This document shows positions 1 to 9,142 of a DNA stretch of 64,000 nucleotides, piece after piece. The notes below the pieces were generated by a model. The model worked only from the letters and a program-made list of their open reading frames with translations, searched no databases and had not been told where the DNA came from. The DNA is from Gemmatimonadota bacterium (GTDB taxonomy: Bacteria > ARS69), in the NCBI GenBank assembly GCA_030747075.1, contig JASLLL010000001.1, positions 1 through 64,000 of the forward strand, written 5' to 3'. The translations under genes were made by a program, and so were the position numbers. The number at the start of each line of letters is the position of its first letter. Position 1 is the first letter of the stretch.

Positions 1-163
1 AGAGCGCCGTCATCCGTCGCAAGGCGCAGGAAGTAGACGCCCGCCATCACCTCCGCGCCGTGCGCGTCCCGGCCATCACGCGGAACTCATCCACCGCCGC
101 CTCCACCAGCGAAGGGTCCCCCGTGTCGCTGGCAACGAACTTCACCTGCCCGGGTGTTCCGAC
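1..163 (-). pseudogene. Decayed partial copy of the M36-like protease 3' end
   Basis: Bases 1-77 match 997-1073 essentially base for base. Bases 78-162 then match about 1300-1389, so roughly 226 bp of the parent is missing. The junction lies in a shared CCGGCCA heptamer, and a 6-bp CACCTG repeat unit has also been lost further on. On the minus strand this corresponds to the FlgD-like sorting tail and part of the preceding beta-sandwich of the protease encoded at 969-3923. The 226-bp loss is not a multiple of three, so the frame is broken. The copy may continue beyond the left edge of the window. Confidence 0.85.
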
Positions 164-207
164 CGACCAAGCATGACCCGCAGGACATAGACACGCTGGA
201 AACGCGA

Positions 208-723
208 CTATGTCCTGTCGTGGTCCATGCTCTTGTTCGGCTCATTCCTCTTCTTGAGGTAGTTCACCACGCGAAGGATGCGCAACTGATCGACCTCCTG
301 CACTGACAGACCCGGGACACCCTTGGCGGTGAGCAGTTTCTCCCGCTTCTCGTCGGACACATTGTCCGACAACCAGGTTTCCAGTGTGGTCAGAATCGCT
401 TTCTCCTCCACTCCGCCTTCGGCGATCATCACGGCGCCCGTGTCTAGCGGATGGGTCGCCCCCACATAGAGAAGCCAAGGCTGAAGCGGCGTCCCCACCT
501 CTTCTTTCTGCATACGACCGTCGAGGCACAACTTGAACTCCTTGCCATCAGAATCCTCCAGAACAAGTCCCGTCGTGCCTCCGTCCCTGTAGTACAGGAC
601 AGTCTTGACTTGGATTGGCGCCTTCGGAAGAGTGATTCCATCCTGCTCTTCAGCCATTCCACGGATAGGGCCCAAAGCGGCGCATATCAGAGCCAGGGCC
701 AACATTGCCTGAAGTGCCTTCAT
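208..723 (-). CDS. Small secreted protein of unknown function
   Basis: This encodes 171 residues. An N-terminal signal peptide is clear: positive start, then a hydrophobic stretch at residues 5-20 ending in Ala/Gly before MAEEQ. I recognise no domain in the mature part. It contains a short beta-rich section around residues 38-90, with a possible small strand-turn-strand near a YYRDGG motif, and a charged helical C-terminus ending in a KKRN/DHDRT tail. There is a plausible Shine-Dalgarno GGAGGATGC directly before the ATG. It lies between the decayed protease-tail copy and the parental protease gene, all on the same strand, so it may have been inserted between two protease-like genes or left behind by the rearrangement. 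An exported role is inferred from the signal peptide only. Confidence 0.6.
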   Translation of the reverse strand: MKALQAMLALALICAALGPIRGMAEEQDGITLPKAPIQVKTVLYYRDGGTTGLVLEDSDGKEFKLCLDGRMQKEEVGTPLQPWLLYVGATHPLDTGAVMIAEGGVEEKAILTTLETWLSDNVSDEKREKLLTAKGVPGLSVQEVDQLRILRVVNYLKKRNEPNKSMDHDRT

Positions 724-968
724 GCATCCTCCCTTTGATTTCTCCGCCCGGCGACCGCCCTTCGCTTCAGCGGCAAGGGCGGCCAGCGCGGCGCCGGGTC
801 TGCCAACCGTGTGACGGCCGCAAGTAACTGTTCAGGGGCAAGTCATCGTACAGCTGCGCTATACTGTTGTTCATTGAAGAAGAATAAGCAAGTCCGGATT
901 CCGGACCCCTCCCCCGGGCGCTGCCGATCGGGCAATGCCAGGACCGTGTCCATCGCGGACTTGATCCG

Positions 969-3923
969 CTAACGGACTACCGTCATCTTCCGGGTGAGAG
1001 CGCCGTCATCCGTCGCAAGGCGCAGGAAGTAGACGCCCGCCATCACCTCCGCGCCGTGCGCGTCCCGGCCATCCCAGCGGGCGCGATGCGTACCGGACTC
1101 CCGCACTCCGGAGAAGAGCGTCCGCACGAGCCTCCCGCTCACATCGTACACGGAAAGAGAGACGGCTCCCCTCGCGGGCAACGCATAGTCCACCCATGTC
1201 GTGCCGGGCACCGGATTGGGGTGGGCCGGCGAGAGCGCCAAGGCACTCGTGGCGATGACCGCATCCGCCACACCCGTGGGCTGCCCGGTTCCGGCCAGCA
1301 CGCGGAACTCGTCCACCGCCGCCTCCACCAGCGAAGGGTCCCCCGTGTCGCTGGCGACGAACTTCACCTGCACCTGCCCGGGTGTCCCGAACATCTCGCG
1401 AACATCCACTTCCACGCTCTGCCACGAAAGTGCCGGCTCCTGCGTGTACTCGATGTTGAACCAACTGCCTCCGCCGTCGTTGGAGATCTCCACCTCCCAG
1501 ATGTCCGTTCTCGGGGCCGTCCCCGTCTGGTTGGAATACCAGCGCTCGTACTTCACCTTCGCGTTGTCCGCCCAACTCACATCGAACACCGGGGAAAGGA
1601 GCGTGGTCGCCCCCCCGTCCACATCGTTGCAACCCAGCGTGCACCCGGCATGACACTGCATCCCCTCGCACTGACCCGTGACGAAACACATCGCCCCCGG
1701 GTCAGGAGTGGCATCATTCTCCGGCTGCGCCATCGTCCCGATCGGGTCCACAAGTTCCCAGATCCCGGTCGTGGCATCGTCTCCCGCGTAACCCACGGTC
1801 CACCCCGGTCCGCCGGACTCCAGGTCGTCGTACGCAACGGTCAGGTCAAACTCGTGGAGTTCCCCGGGAGCCGCCGCCGGATTCATCCCTTCGTTTCCAT
1901 AGATGTCCTTGGCATGCAGGTAGTACTCGACTTCGCCCATTCCCCCAAGCTCCGTGAGCTCTGCTCGATATCGGTCCTGCGTGCCTTCCGGTGCCATCAG
2001 AACATATTGGAAAGCGCCCCCGTTCACACGATAAGCCAGCCGGACTTCCGACGGATCCAGTGGACCCTCAGTGGACACGATGTCCGCCACGACCTCTCGT
2101 CGGGAAGTGGTGTCCGGGCAGTGCCCGAGGGGTGTGTGTGAAATCAGCACGCCGACAAGAACCGGCGGACATTCGAAGCCGTGGTTTGTGGCCGCCACGC
2201 AGAGGTCTTCGTGGTGCGGCGTGCCGTTGTCGAGATTCCCGTCGACATCATCCGCCCAGAACGACCACAGCACTTGGTCGGGGAAGGTCTGCGGAAGCCC
2301 GAGCACGCGGGAGTAATGCCACACGGCGCGCGCCACGGAGTCCGCTTCGGCTTCCGGCAGAGAGGCTCGAAGTTCCCGCCAGGCATCCCAGTGAAAACCG
2401 GCGAGAATCTGACCGCTGGTGTGAGGCTGGCCGGGGACCACATCGTCCGGCCACTGGAGCGTGTTCTCTGAATCCCGAACGCCGGTCACGCAGTCTCCGT
2501 CGAAATACCCGACGCCGATGACCGAACTTCCCGTCATGAGATTCGCGAGAATGTCCGAGTTCCCTTCGTGCATATCGTTGGGGGGATCCGTGGTTCCGCC
2601 TGCGGTGTAGATTCCATTCGTCACGCCATGCCCGTACTCGTGGTACAGGACATCCGAAATCCGCCCCGTGTTCGCATAGGCCCCCTGCTCCGCGCAGAGG
2701 TTGATGGATCCGTCGGCGAAGTCCCACCACGCGTTTCCCGGGCAGTACCCGTCCGATCGGCCGACCCGTGTCGTGACGGGACGATCCATCCCGACAAACC
2801 CCGGATCGATCGTCTTCAGAAAGTCGTGCGCGCGGTTGCCATTGATGAAGGCATCCCGTTCGTCGGGCAGGGAGTTCTGATCGTCCCAGGAGATCGTGAG
2901 GAGGCTCCCGGGAGAGACCATTTCGAAGTGCGTTGCGTCCTGCCCGTACGATCGGTCCACATCGATCCACAGACCCGAAAGTTCCATCTTCAGGAGCGCG
3001 TACCCCGCGCCGGAGACGGGAACGGAGAAGTACCCGGAGGAGTCGGTCCATGTGGAGTCCACACCGATCACCCCCACCATCTGACTTGACGAAGGCACCG
3101 GGGCGTATCCATCGCAGTAGGAAGGGCACTCCGCCTCCGCCAGCACCGTCCCCGCCACCTCCAGCGTGTGATTCAGATTTCGTCGCCCCAGAAGGTCGCC
3201 CGAGTGCGCGTCCAGAAACACCTCCCACTCTCCGAGTGGAACTTCGCTGGAGAATCGGACACGCCATGCCAGCGTCGGAACAAACGCCTCCACCCCCGGC
3301 GCGGGCATGTAGACCAGATCCGCCGAGGTTTCCCCGGAAGCATCGGGGACCGTGCCCAGTTGCGAAGCCGCCAGCGCAATCGCCGAGGACGCATCCATCC
3401 CGGGAACGGGACTCCCGAACCCGTCCGGGAAGAAGTCCGATCCGAAAGCCGCCGCCATGCCTTCGTCCGTCAGCAGAACGAAGGCTCGCGCGGAGACGAC
3501 GGGCAGCCCGTTTGCGACTTGCCGGAAATGCACGGCCCACTTGCCACGCTCATGAAACGCGCCAAGGAAGATCGCGTTGGCATTGCTGACCGCGAACGCG
3601 TCCGGATAGGAGCGGAGGAACGCGAGCGCCACCATTCGGGCGTCGGCCGCGCATCGGATTCCGCCCGGCGCAAGAAGCAATCCCTCTCCCCAGACCGCGT
3701 GCGCCGTTCCGGTCCAGGGATTGTGTCGAGCGTGCCACCGGCCACCCAGCTCCAGGTGCCGCCCGCATGGACTGTCCGGGAGTGTGTCCGTGCGGACGGT
3801 CGCCTCAAGACGCCGGTACGCCGGGACCACCTCCGCGCCGCCAACCGGGGCGAACGCATACGCAACACCGCACACCGGCATCCCGATGGCAAGCCAGAGG
3901 AGTAGGGATGGACCCCGACGCAT
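969..3923 (-). CDS. Secreted M36 (fungalysin)-like metalloprotease with FlgD-type sorting tail
   Basis: This encodes 984 residues. A signal peptide covers about residues 1-24. Residues 90-250 look like the FTP/PepSY-type propeptide of M4/M36 proteases. The zinc site is HEYGH at 428-432, with the third ligand supplied by HEGNSD (E453), as in gluzincins. About residues 750-890 form a beta-sandwich (MAM/jelly-roll-like). The last 80 or so residues are a FlgD-like Ig sorting module with WDGRDAHG and AGVYFLRL motifs, ending in VVR. Such tails direct secretion or surface attachment in FCB-type bacteria (family knowledge). Expected role: an exported, self-processed protease for protein degradation. 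It is monocistronic on the minus strand, with a good TATAAT box about 80 bp upstream. Part of its 3' end is duplicated at the window start. Confidence 0.88.
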   Translation of the reverse strand: MRRGPSLLLWLAIGMPVCGVAYAFAPVGGAEVVPAYRRLEATVRTDTLPDSPCGRHLELGGRWHARHNPWTGTAHAVWGEGLLLAPGGIRCAADARMVALAFLRSYPDAFAVSNANAIFLGAFHERGKWAVHFRQVANGLPVVSARAFVLLTDEGMAAAFGSDFFPDGFGSPVPGMDASSAIALAASQLGTVPDASGETSADLVYMPAPGVEAFVPTLAWRVRFSSEVPLGEWEVFLDAHSGDLLGRRNLNHTLEVAGTVLAEAECPSYCDGYAPVPSSSQMVGVIGVDSTWTDSSGYFSVPVSGAGYALLKMELSGLWIDVDRSYGQDATHFEMVSPGSLLTISWDDQNSLPDERDAFINGNRAHDFLKTIDPGFVGMDRPVTTRVGRSDGYCPGNAWWDFADGSINLCAEQGAYANTGRISDVLYHEYGHGVTNGIYTAGGTTDPPNDMHEGNSDILANLMTGSSVIGVGYFDGDCVTGVRDSENTLQWPDDVVPGQPHTSGQILAGFHWDAWRELRASLPEAEADSVARAVWHYSRVLGLPQTFPDQVLWSFWADDVDGNLDNGTPHHEDLCVAATNHGFECPPVLVGVLISHTPLGHCPDTTSRREVVADIVSTEGPLDPSEVRLAYRVNGGAFQYVLMAPEGTQDRYRAELTELGGMGEVEYYLHAKDIYGNEGMNPAAAPGELHEFDLTVAYDDLESGGPGWTVGYAGDDATTGIWELVDPIGTMAQPENDATPDPGAMCFVTGQCEGMQCHAGCTLGCNDVDGGATTLLSPVFDVSWADNAKVKYERWYSNQTGTAPRTDIWEVEISNDGGGSWFNIEYTQEPALSWQSVEVDVREMFGTPGQVQVKFVASDTGDPSLVEAAVDEFRVLAGTGQPTGVADAVIATSALALSPAHPNPVPGTTWVDYALPARGAVSLSVYDVSGRLVRTLFSGVRESGTHRARWDGRDAHGAEVMAGVYFLRLATDDGALTRKMTVVR

Positions 3924-4002
3924 GCAGACACTCCAAGAGGCGGGAAAGGCTTGAACGATTCACCACGGGGGGGAAGTGGCGGTGGCGGGTGGATCTGAAA
4001 TC

Positions 4003-4008
4003 ATTATA
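4003..4008 (-). promoter_or_regulatory. Putative -10 box for the M36-like protease
   Basis: On the minus strand a perfect TATAAT lies 80-85 bp upstream of the protease ATG at 3923, preceded directly by CTG. The -35 region 17 bp further up (TTTCAT) is a poor match. The rest of the gap between 3923 and 4137 shows no gene. Confidence 0.5.
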
Positions 4009-4137
4009 CAGGATCGTGCGACCGGATGAAACCGCCCTGACCGCGACTGTCCCTGTCCGCCCCGGCGATGCCGCGCGCCTTCGCGCCGGGACCGCTTTCC
4101 GCGAGGGGGGCGGGCGCGTGTCCGGACGAAAGGAATG

Positions 4138-4221
4138 ATGCGGGCCGTCGCGTCCGGCGTATACTTCGTGCGGCTTGCGGGGCCGTATGCGGACCCCGTT
4201 CGGAAGATCCTGCTCATTCGC
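4138..4221 (+). pseudogene. Orphan fragment of a FlgD-like sorting tail
   Basis: Reading from 4138 in frame gives AVASGVYFVRLAG, a short linker, then VRKILLIR. This is the closing strand pair of the FlgD-like sorting module that ends six intact proteins in this window. No upstream body of a protein is present and the expected stop after the final Arg is lost. It sits just before the Tll0287-like gene, whose Shine-Dalgarno lies a few bases beyond. I read it as the 3' remnant of a deleted secreted-protein gene. The TATACT hexamer inside it encodes the VYF residues and should not be read as a promoter. Confidence 0.65.
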
Positions 4222-4237
4222 CGACCGGGAGGACAAC

Positions 4238-4837
4238 ATGAGGGAAGTCGCGGCCGCCACCCTTCTTCTTCTGGCGGTCGCGGTCGCAAGACCCGCCGCG
4301 GAGGATGACATTTCCCGTGGGGTCACCCATGAGCAGATGAAGGTCCGGATCGCCCGTGAAGAAGCTCGCGTCCGGGGCGTACTGGCCGCCGACCTTCTCA
4401 CGAAGACGCTCGGCGCGGAACTGAAGGCCGCCGTGTCCTCCGGGGGGCCAGCTGAGGCAGTGACCGTGTGCGCCTCGCGAGCCATGGCACTGACCGACAG
4501 CGTCTCCGCCGTGCTCGGTCTTCGCATCCGCCGTGTCAGTGATCGGAACCGCAATCCGGGCGGCGCTCCGAACCAGCTCGAACGCGCAGTCCTCGCGCGT
4601 TTCTCCGAGGAGGGCGCCCCGGCCGACACCTTCTTCGCGGACAGTGCCGGCGACTGGCATTACCTGCGCGCCATTCGCATTGAGAAGCCGCTCTGTCTGA
4701 AATGCCACGGCCCGAAAGAGGAGCTGGCCGAAGATGTCCGCGCCGTTCTTCGGCAGGACTACCCGGAGGATCTGGCCACCGGGTATCGGTTCAGGGAGCT
4801 TCGGGGAGCGTTCTCGGTGACTGTCCCCGCCCGGTGA
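4238..4837 (+). CDS. Tll0287-like (DUF3365) periplasmic haem-binding protein
   Basis: This encodes 199 residues from the ATG at 4238, which has GGGAGG nearby; an ATG 63 bp upstream is in frame but precedes the signal peptide. A signal peptide covers residues 1-21. The C-terminal half carries a single c-type haem motif, CLKCHG (C153, C156, H157), followed by an FRELRGAFSV segment. That is the layout of the DUF3365/Tll0287-like family, where a haem-bearing PAS-like fold is thought to sense redox state or gas. No kinase or cyclase is attached, so it would be a stand-alone periplasmic haem protein. Its 3' end overlaps the 3' end of the convergent RND permease gene by 47 bp. Confidence 0.8.
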   Translation: MREVAAATLLLLAVAVARPAAEDDISRGVTHEQMKVRIAREEARVRGVLAADLLTKTLGAELKAAVSSGGPAEAVTVCASRAMALTDSVSAVLGLRIRRVSDRNRNPGGAPNQLERAVLARFSEEGAPADTFFADSAGDWHYLRAIRIEKPLCLKCHGPKEELAEDVRAVLRQDYPEDLATGYRFRELRGAFSVTVPAR

Positions 4838-7800
4838 TGCGGGCGGCCATCCGCCGCACATCCTCCAGCACGACATACCCCACGGGGACGAGGCCCAGCG
4901 TGATGAAGGTCGAGAAGATCACACCAAACGCCAGCGACACCGCCAGCGGAATCAGGAACTGCGCCTGAACGCTCTTCTCGAACAGCATGGGGCTCAGGCC
5001 CGCGAAGGTAGTGAGCGAGGTCAGCATGATCGCACGGAAACGCTTCACTCCGGCTTCGCGCGCGGCTTCCAGCGTGCCCTTTCCTTCGGCCACGCCCCGA
5101 TTCACAAAGTGGACCAGAACGAGGCTGTCGTTCACAACCACGCCGGACAGTGCCACCACGCCCGCAAGGGATAGAATCGTCAGGTCCATCCCCATGATGA
5201 TGTGGCCCCAGATTGCACCGACAATCCCGAATGGAATGGCGGACATCACAATGATCGGCTGGATATAGGACTTCAGGGGAACGGCCAGCAGGACGAAGAC
5301 AAACAGCATCGCGACGGAGAACCCCCGGATCAGATGGTCGATCATCTCCCGTTGCTCTTTCTGTTCGCCCTCCAGCGAATACGACACATCCGGATGGTCA
5401 CGCAGAACCGCCGGGAGAACGTCCGTCGTGACTGCGCGGACAATCTCGTTGGAACTGGCGATGCTCAGGTCCACATCGCCGATGACATCGATGACGCGCT
5501 TGCGGTCGGAACGGTTGATCGCGGAATACCCCCGCCCCTTCTCCGCGAACGCCACTGTCCCGAACGGCACCTCCACTCCGCCCGCCGTTCGAATGCGCAT
5601 CCGCTCCAGATCCCCGAGAGAGCGACGCCGGTTCTCGGGATAGCGCACCATGACTCTGACATCGTCGCGACCGCGCTGAATGCGCTGCACCTCTTCACCG
5701 TAGAATGCCTGTCGCACCTGCCGCGCCAGATCGATCAGCGTGATCCCCAGCACTTCCGCTTCCGGCCGAAGCGACAGGCGAATCTCTTCCTTCCCCAGCC
5801 GGAAAGAGTCTCCGACATCGAGCGTTCCCGGGTATTCGCGAATCCTCGCCTGCACCTCCTGCGACACTTCACGCAACTCCGCAAGGTCCGGCCCGGCCAG
5901 CTGCACATGGATCGCCTGTCCCGCATCAAAGAGGCTGGAGGTATAGGTCAGTTCCTCCACATCGGGAATCGGGCCCGTCAGTTCCCGCCACCGGCGAGCC
6001 AGGTATGCGCTGGAGATCTTTCGGCCCTCCGACGGGGAGAGTTCCAGGTGGACCTCCGCAAGATGCTCCCCGCCAAACGACGCAGCCACTCCCAGCGGGC
6101 CATGCGCCGCACGGGCACGATACGGTTGCGCCCCGACCGACACGAGTCCATGTCGAATGGCCCCGGCATTCTCCGGGGAGTCCTCTTCAATCTCCCGCCG
6201 CAGGAGGTCCGCGGAATCGGACAGCCGGGAGACCATCTGCTCGGTAACTTCCGCTGGCGTTCCCTTGGGCATGGTGAGGAAGGAGACGATGTGGTCCGCC
6301 TCCACCGGAGGGAAGAACACGAAGCGAAGCCAACCGCCGCCCACCAGTCCGACCGTGATCAGAAGCGTGGCAAAGCCCACGGCCAGCGTGAGGTATCTCC
6401 AGCGCAAAGCGAAGTCAAGCCCGGGCCGGTAGTAGTTCCGGACCACCCGCTGAAGCCCCGCGTCTACTTTCCCCTGAAACCGGTTCCACCCGGAGAGAAG
6501 CCCCGTCGCACGGTCTCGCAGGCGCACATGCGACAGGTGCGCCGGAAGAATGAAGAGCGATTCAACCAGCGAAAGCAATAGCACCGGGATCACGATCAAC
6601 GGGATCACCCGCCAGACCTGCCCCATGGTCCCGGGGAGCGTCAGAAGGGGCGTGAAGGTGACGATGGTGGTAAGCACCGCGAAGCACACGGGCGTCATGA
6701 CGCGAAGCGCTCCCTGAACGGAGGCCTCCACGCCACGCTCACCACGCTGAAGCCGGGAGTAGATGCTCTCCCCCACCACGATGGCATCATCCACGACAAT
6801 CCCCAGCACGACGATGAACCCGAAGAGCGAGATCAGGTTGATCGACACGCCCATTGTCGGCATGAGCCACACCGCGCCCAGGAAGGAGATGGGGATCCCC
6901 AGCGCGACCCAGAACGCCAGGCGAAGCCGAAGGAAGAGCGCAAGACACAGGAACACCAGCGCGAGACCCGTCCGACCGTTCCGAATGAGCAGACTGAGGC
7001 GCCCGCGCAGGATCACGGAGTCGTCCTCCCAGACGGTCAGCGAGATCCCCTCGGGATAACGACCTGAATCCGAAGCCCGAGCCACGAACTCCTTCACGCG
7101 GTCCGCCACATGAAGAGCGTTCTGGTCGCCCACGCGAAAAACGCGCACGAGAAGCGCGGGTGCTCCGTCGAAGAACGCCTTCTCTCCGGTATCGCGGAAG
7201 CCGTCGCGCACCGTGGCGACATCCCGCAACAGCACGCGTGTCCCGTCGGGTCGAGTCATCAGCACGATGTCGCCGAAATCTCCCCCGGTGTACGCCTGCC
7301 CGCTCGTCCGGAAGAGCACTTCGCCGCCCGCCGTCTTGACCGATCCACCCGGAAGTTCCAGCGACGATTGCCGGACGGCACGCGCAACCAGATCGATCGT
7401 GAGACCATGTCGCTCCAGAGCATCCTCCGAAACCTCCACGGAGATCTCGTAAGGACGGGCAAAGCCCAGATCCACCTGCGTGATTCCCTCAAGCGCGGCA
7501 ATGTCATCCCGGACCTTCTCCGCATAACGCTTGAGCGATGCTTCCTCGGCATCTCCGGAGACCGCCACGGAGAGCACCTGGCGTCGAACCACAACATCTT
7601 CGACCACGGGGTTTTCGGCGTTCTCGGGAAAGTTCTCGATGGCATCGACGCGCGCCTTGATCTCGTCCAGGAGATCGCTGTGGTCCTTTCCGGGAACCGT
7701 CTCCGCCGTGACCTGGCCGGCCCCCTCCGCGGCGGTTGCGGTGATCCTCCGAATGCCCTCCAGCCCTTCAATCTCCTCTTCAATGCGAAGGCAGATCCCG

Positions 7801-7985
7801 TTCTCCACCTCCTCCGGAGACGCGCCCGGGTAGAGGACCGATACCGCGATCATCCCGGCGGATATCTCGGGAAAGATCTCGCGCTTGATGATCGGATAGG
7901 TGAGCATCCCGCCCACGAGGATCAGCACCATCAGGAGATTTGCGGCGACCGGGTTGCCGGCCATCCATCGAACAGGGGCTCTCAA
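4791..7985 (-). CDS. RND multidrug efflux permease (AcrB/HAE1-like)
   Basis: This encodes 1064 residues, the normal length for a resistance-nodulation-division permease. Twelve transmembrane segments are expected, with two large periplasmic loops between TM1/2 and TM7/8. The N-terminal part reads NPVAANLLMVLILVGGML. The TM4 proton-relay region GIVVDDAIVVGESIY carries the paired Asp of HAE-type pumps. It is the last gene of the tetR-OMF-MFP-RND operon. Its start overlaps the adaptor gene's stop by 4 bp (ATGA), implying translational coupling. Role: inner-membrane proton/drug antiporter of a tripartite pump; substrates cannot be told from sequence. The 3' end overlaps the convergent haem-protein gene by 47 bp. 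Confidence 0.93.
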   Translation of the reverse strand: MRAPVRWMAGNPVAANLLMVLILVGGMLTYPIIKREIFPEISAGMIAVSVLYPGASPEEVENGICLRIEEEIEGLEGIRRITATAAEGAGQVTAETVPGKDHSDLLDEIKARVDAIENFPENAENPVVEDVVVRRQVLSVAVSGDAEEASLKRYAEKVRDDIAALEGITQVDLGFARPYEISVEVSEDALERHGLTIDLVARAVRQSSLELPGGSVKTAGGEVLFRTSGQAYTGGDFGDIVLMTRPDGTRVLLRDVATVRDGFRDTGEKAFFDGAPALLVRVFRVGDQNALHVADRVKEFVARASDSGRYPEGISLTVWEDDSVILRGRLSLLIRNGRTGLALVFLCLALFLRLRLAFWVALGIPISFLGAVWLMPTMGVSINLISLFGFIVVLGIVVDDAIVVGESIYSRLQRGERGVEASVQGALRVMTPVCFAVLTTIVTFTPLLTLPGTMGQVWRVIPLIVIPVLLLSLVESLFILPAHLSHVRLRDRATGLLSGWNRFQGKVDAGLQRVVRNYYRPGLDFALRWRYLTLAVGFATLLITVGLVGGGWLRFVFFPPVEADHIVSFLTMPKGTPAEVTEQMVSRLSDSADLLRREIEEDSPENAGAIRHGLVSVGAQPYRARAAHGPLGVAASFGGEHLAEVHLELSPSEGRKISSAYLARRWRELTGPIPDVEELTYTSSLFDAGQAIHVQLAGPDLAELREVSQEVQARIREYPGTLDVGDSFRLGKEEIRLSLRPEAEVLGITLIDLARQVRQAFYGEEVQRIQRGRDDVRVMVRYPENRRRSLGDLERMRIRTAGGVEVPFGTVAFAEKGRGYSAINRSDRKRVIDVIGDVDLSIASSNEIVRAVTTDVLPAVLRDHPDVSYSLEGEQKEQREMIDHLIRGFSVAMLFVFVLLAVPLKSYIQPIIVMSAIPFGIVGAIWGHIIMGMDLTILSLAGVVALSGVVVNDSLVLVHFVNRGVAEGKGTLEAAREAGVKRFRAIMLTSLTTFAGLSPMLFEKSVQAQFLIPLAVSLAFGVIFSTFITLGLVPVGYVVLEDVRRMAARITGRGQSPRTLPEAP

Positions 7986-9142
7986 CGCGCGCCTCCCGGG
8001 ATCTCTTCCAGAACGGTCCGCACGGTCATGCCCTCAACAGGGGCAGCCATGGCCGACAGGCACACGAGGTCCCCGTCGGCAAGCCCGCTTCCGATCACGG
8101 CATCCTCCCCGTGCACGCGCACGACGCCGACGCTCCGGTAGCGAAGCTGGTCCCCCTCGACAAGAAGCACCCGGTCCCCGCCCCGCAACACCGACCGGGG
8201 GAGAACGACCGCATCGTCCATCGTGAGACCCTCCACACGCGCTTCCACGAAAAGTCCCGTCATCAGCGGCGGGCGACCATTCGCTCCGGGAGTCATGGGG
8301 TCCGCAATGCGTGCGACGAGTTTCACGGTGCGCGTTCTCGGGTCGATCTCGCCCTCTGCTCGTGCGACGACGCCGCTCCATTCGTGGGTGCGCCCCGCGA
8401 AGTCCCCGGTCAGACGAACCGCTGGCTCTGCGGCCGTATCCACGAACGCCATGTCCTCAACAGGAACTGGCAGTCGGACAAGCGCCGCCTCGCTGCCGTA
8501 GATCCTCCCGAGCGGCGTACCGGGCGCCACCTGTCCCCCGACATCGACCGCCTTCGCGCGCACCTGTCCGTCATAGGGAGCGCGCACGACCGTGCGGTCG
8601 AGGTCGAGTCGCGCACGACCCAGCAACGCCTCCGCCGCCGCATGCTGCGCACGCGCTTCCGCTACATGGGGCAGTCGCAGCACCAGTGCGTCCGGAGCGT
8701 CGGCCCCACCGAGCCGCTCCCAGTCGGCGCGAGCCACCTCGGCCTCTCCTTCTTCATGCAGGAGCCGGACCCATGCCTGCGCGACCGCCGCTTCGGCCTG
8801 AACGACGGCCAGTTCATAGTCGGCCGGGTCAATCCGCAGAAGAAGATCCCCATCATCAAAGAACCCACCCGCGACAAACGACGGCGACACCTCCATGACT
8901 TCGCCCGCCACGCGCGCGACAAGGTCCGTTTCCACTTCCGCTTCGACCATCCCCCGGGAGTAAACATCCAGACGGACTCGGCTCGTCTCCACCTCCATGA
9001 CACGGACGAGCGGCGGCGGAACCGCCGTGGCTTCGGACCGAACCGCACGCCGGGTCTTCACCAGCGTGACGGCTCCGATCGCTCCGAGAGCGACGACAAG
9101 AACGGGAAGGAGAACTTTCGGGTGAATCTTCATGAGCCTCAT
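7982..9142 (-). CDS. RND periplasmic adaptor (membrane fusion protein)
   Basis: This encodes 386 residues. An N-terminal anchor segment covers about residues 6-25. A lipoyl/biotinyl half-domain follows (ETDLVARVAGEVMEVS), then an alpha-helical hairpin rich in Ala/Glu/Gln at about 100-160 (QAEAAVAQAWVRLLHEEGEA). The second lipoyl half (VRAPYDGQVRAKAVDVGGQV) and a beta-barrel and membrane-proximal domain complete the HlyD/AcrA-type fold. It links the inner-membrane permease to the outer-membrane channel. It overlaps both neighbours by 4 bp, so the three pump parts should be made in fixed ratio. It lacks an obvious lipobox, unlike the adaptor of the second RND cassette. Confidence 0.92.
   Translation of the reverse strand: MRLMKIHPKVLLPVLVVALGAIGAVTLVKTRRAVRSEATAVPPPLVRVMEVETSRVRLDVYSRGMVEAEVETDLVARVAGEVMEVSPSFVAGGFFDDGDLLLRIDPADYELAVVQAEAAVAQAWVRLLHEEGEAEVARADWERLGGADAPDALVLRLPHVAEARAQHAAAEALLGRARLDLDRTVVRAPYDGQVRAKAVDVGGQVAPGTPLGRIYGSEAALVRLPVPVEDMAFVDTAAEPAVRLTGDFAGRTHEWSGVVARAEGEIDPRTRTVKLVARIADPMTPGANGRPPLMTGLFVEARVEGLTMDDAVVLPRSVLRGGDRVLLVEGDQLRYRSVGVVRVHGEDAVIGSGLADGDLVCLSAMAAPVEGMTVRTVLEEIPGGAR

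Noticed and set aside
860-865. TATACT in the gap 724-968 as a plus-strand promoter
   Set aside because: No plus-strand gene follows; flanking genes are both on the minus strand, and no clear minus-strand promoter could be built from this AT-rich patch either.
4160-4165. TATACT read as a -10 promoter box before the haem-protein gene
   Set aside because: These bases encode the VYF residues of an orphan sorting-tail fragment and no -35 box is present.
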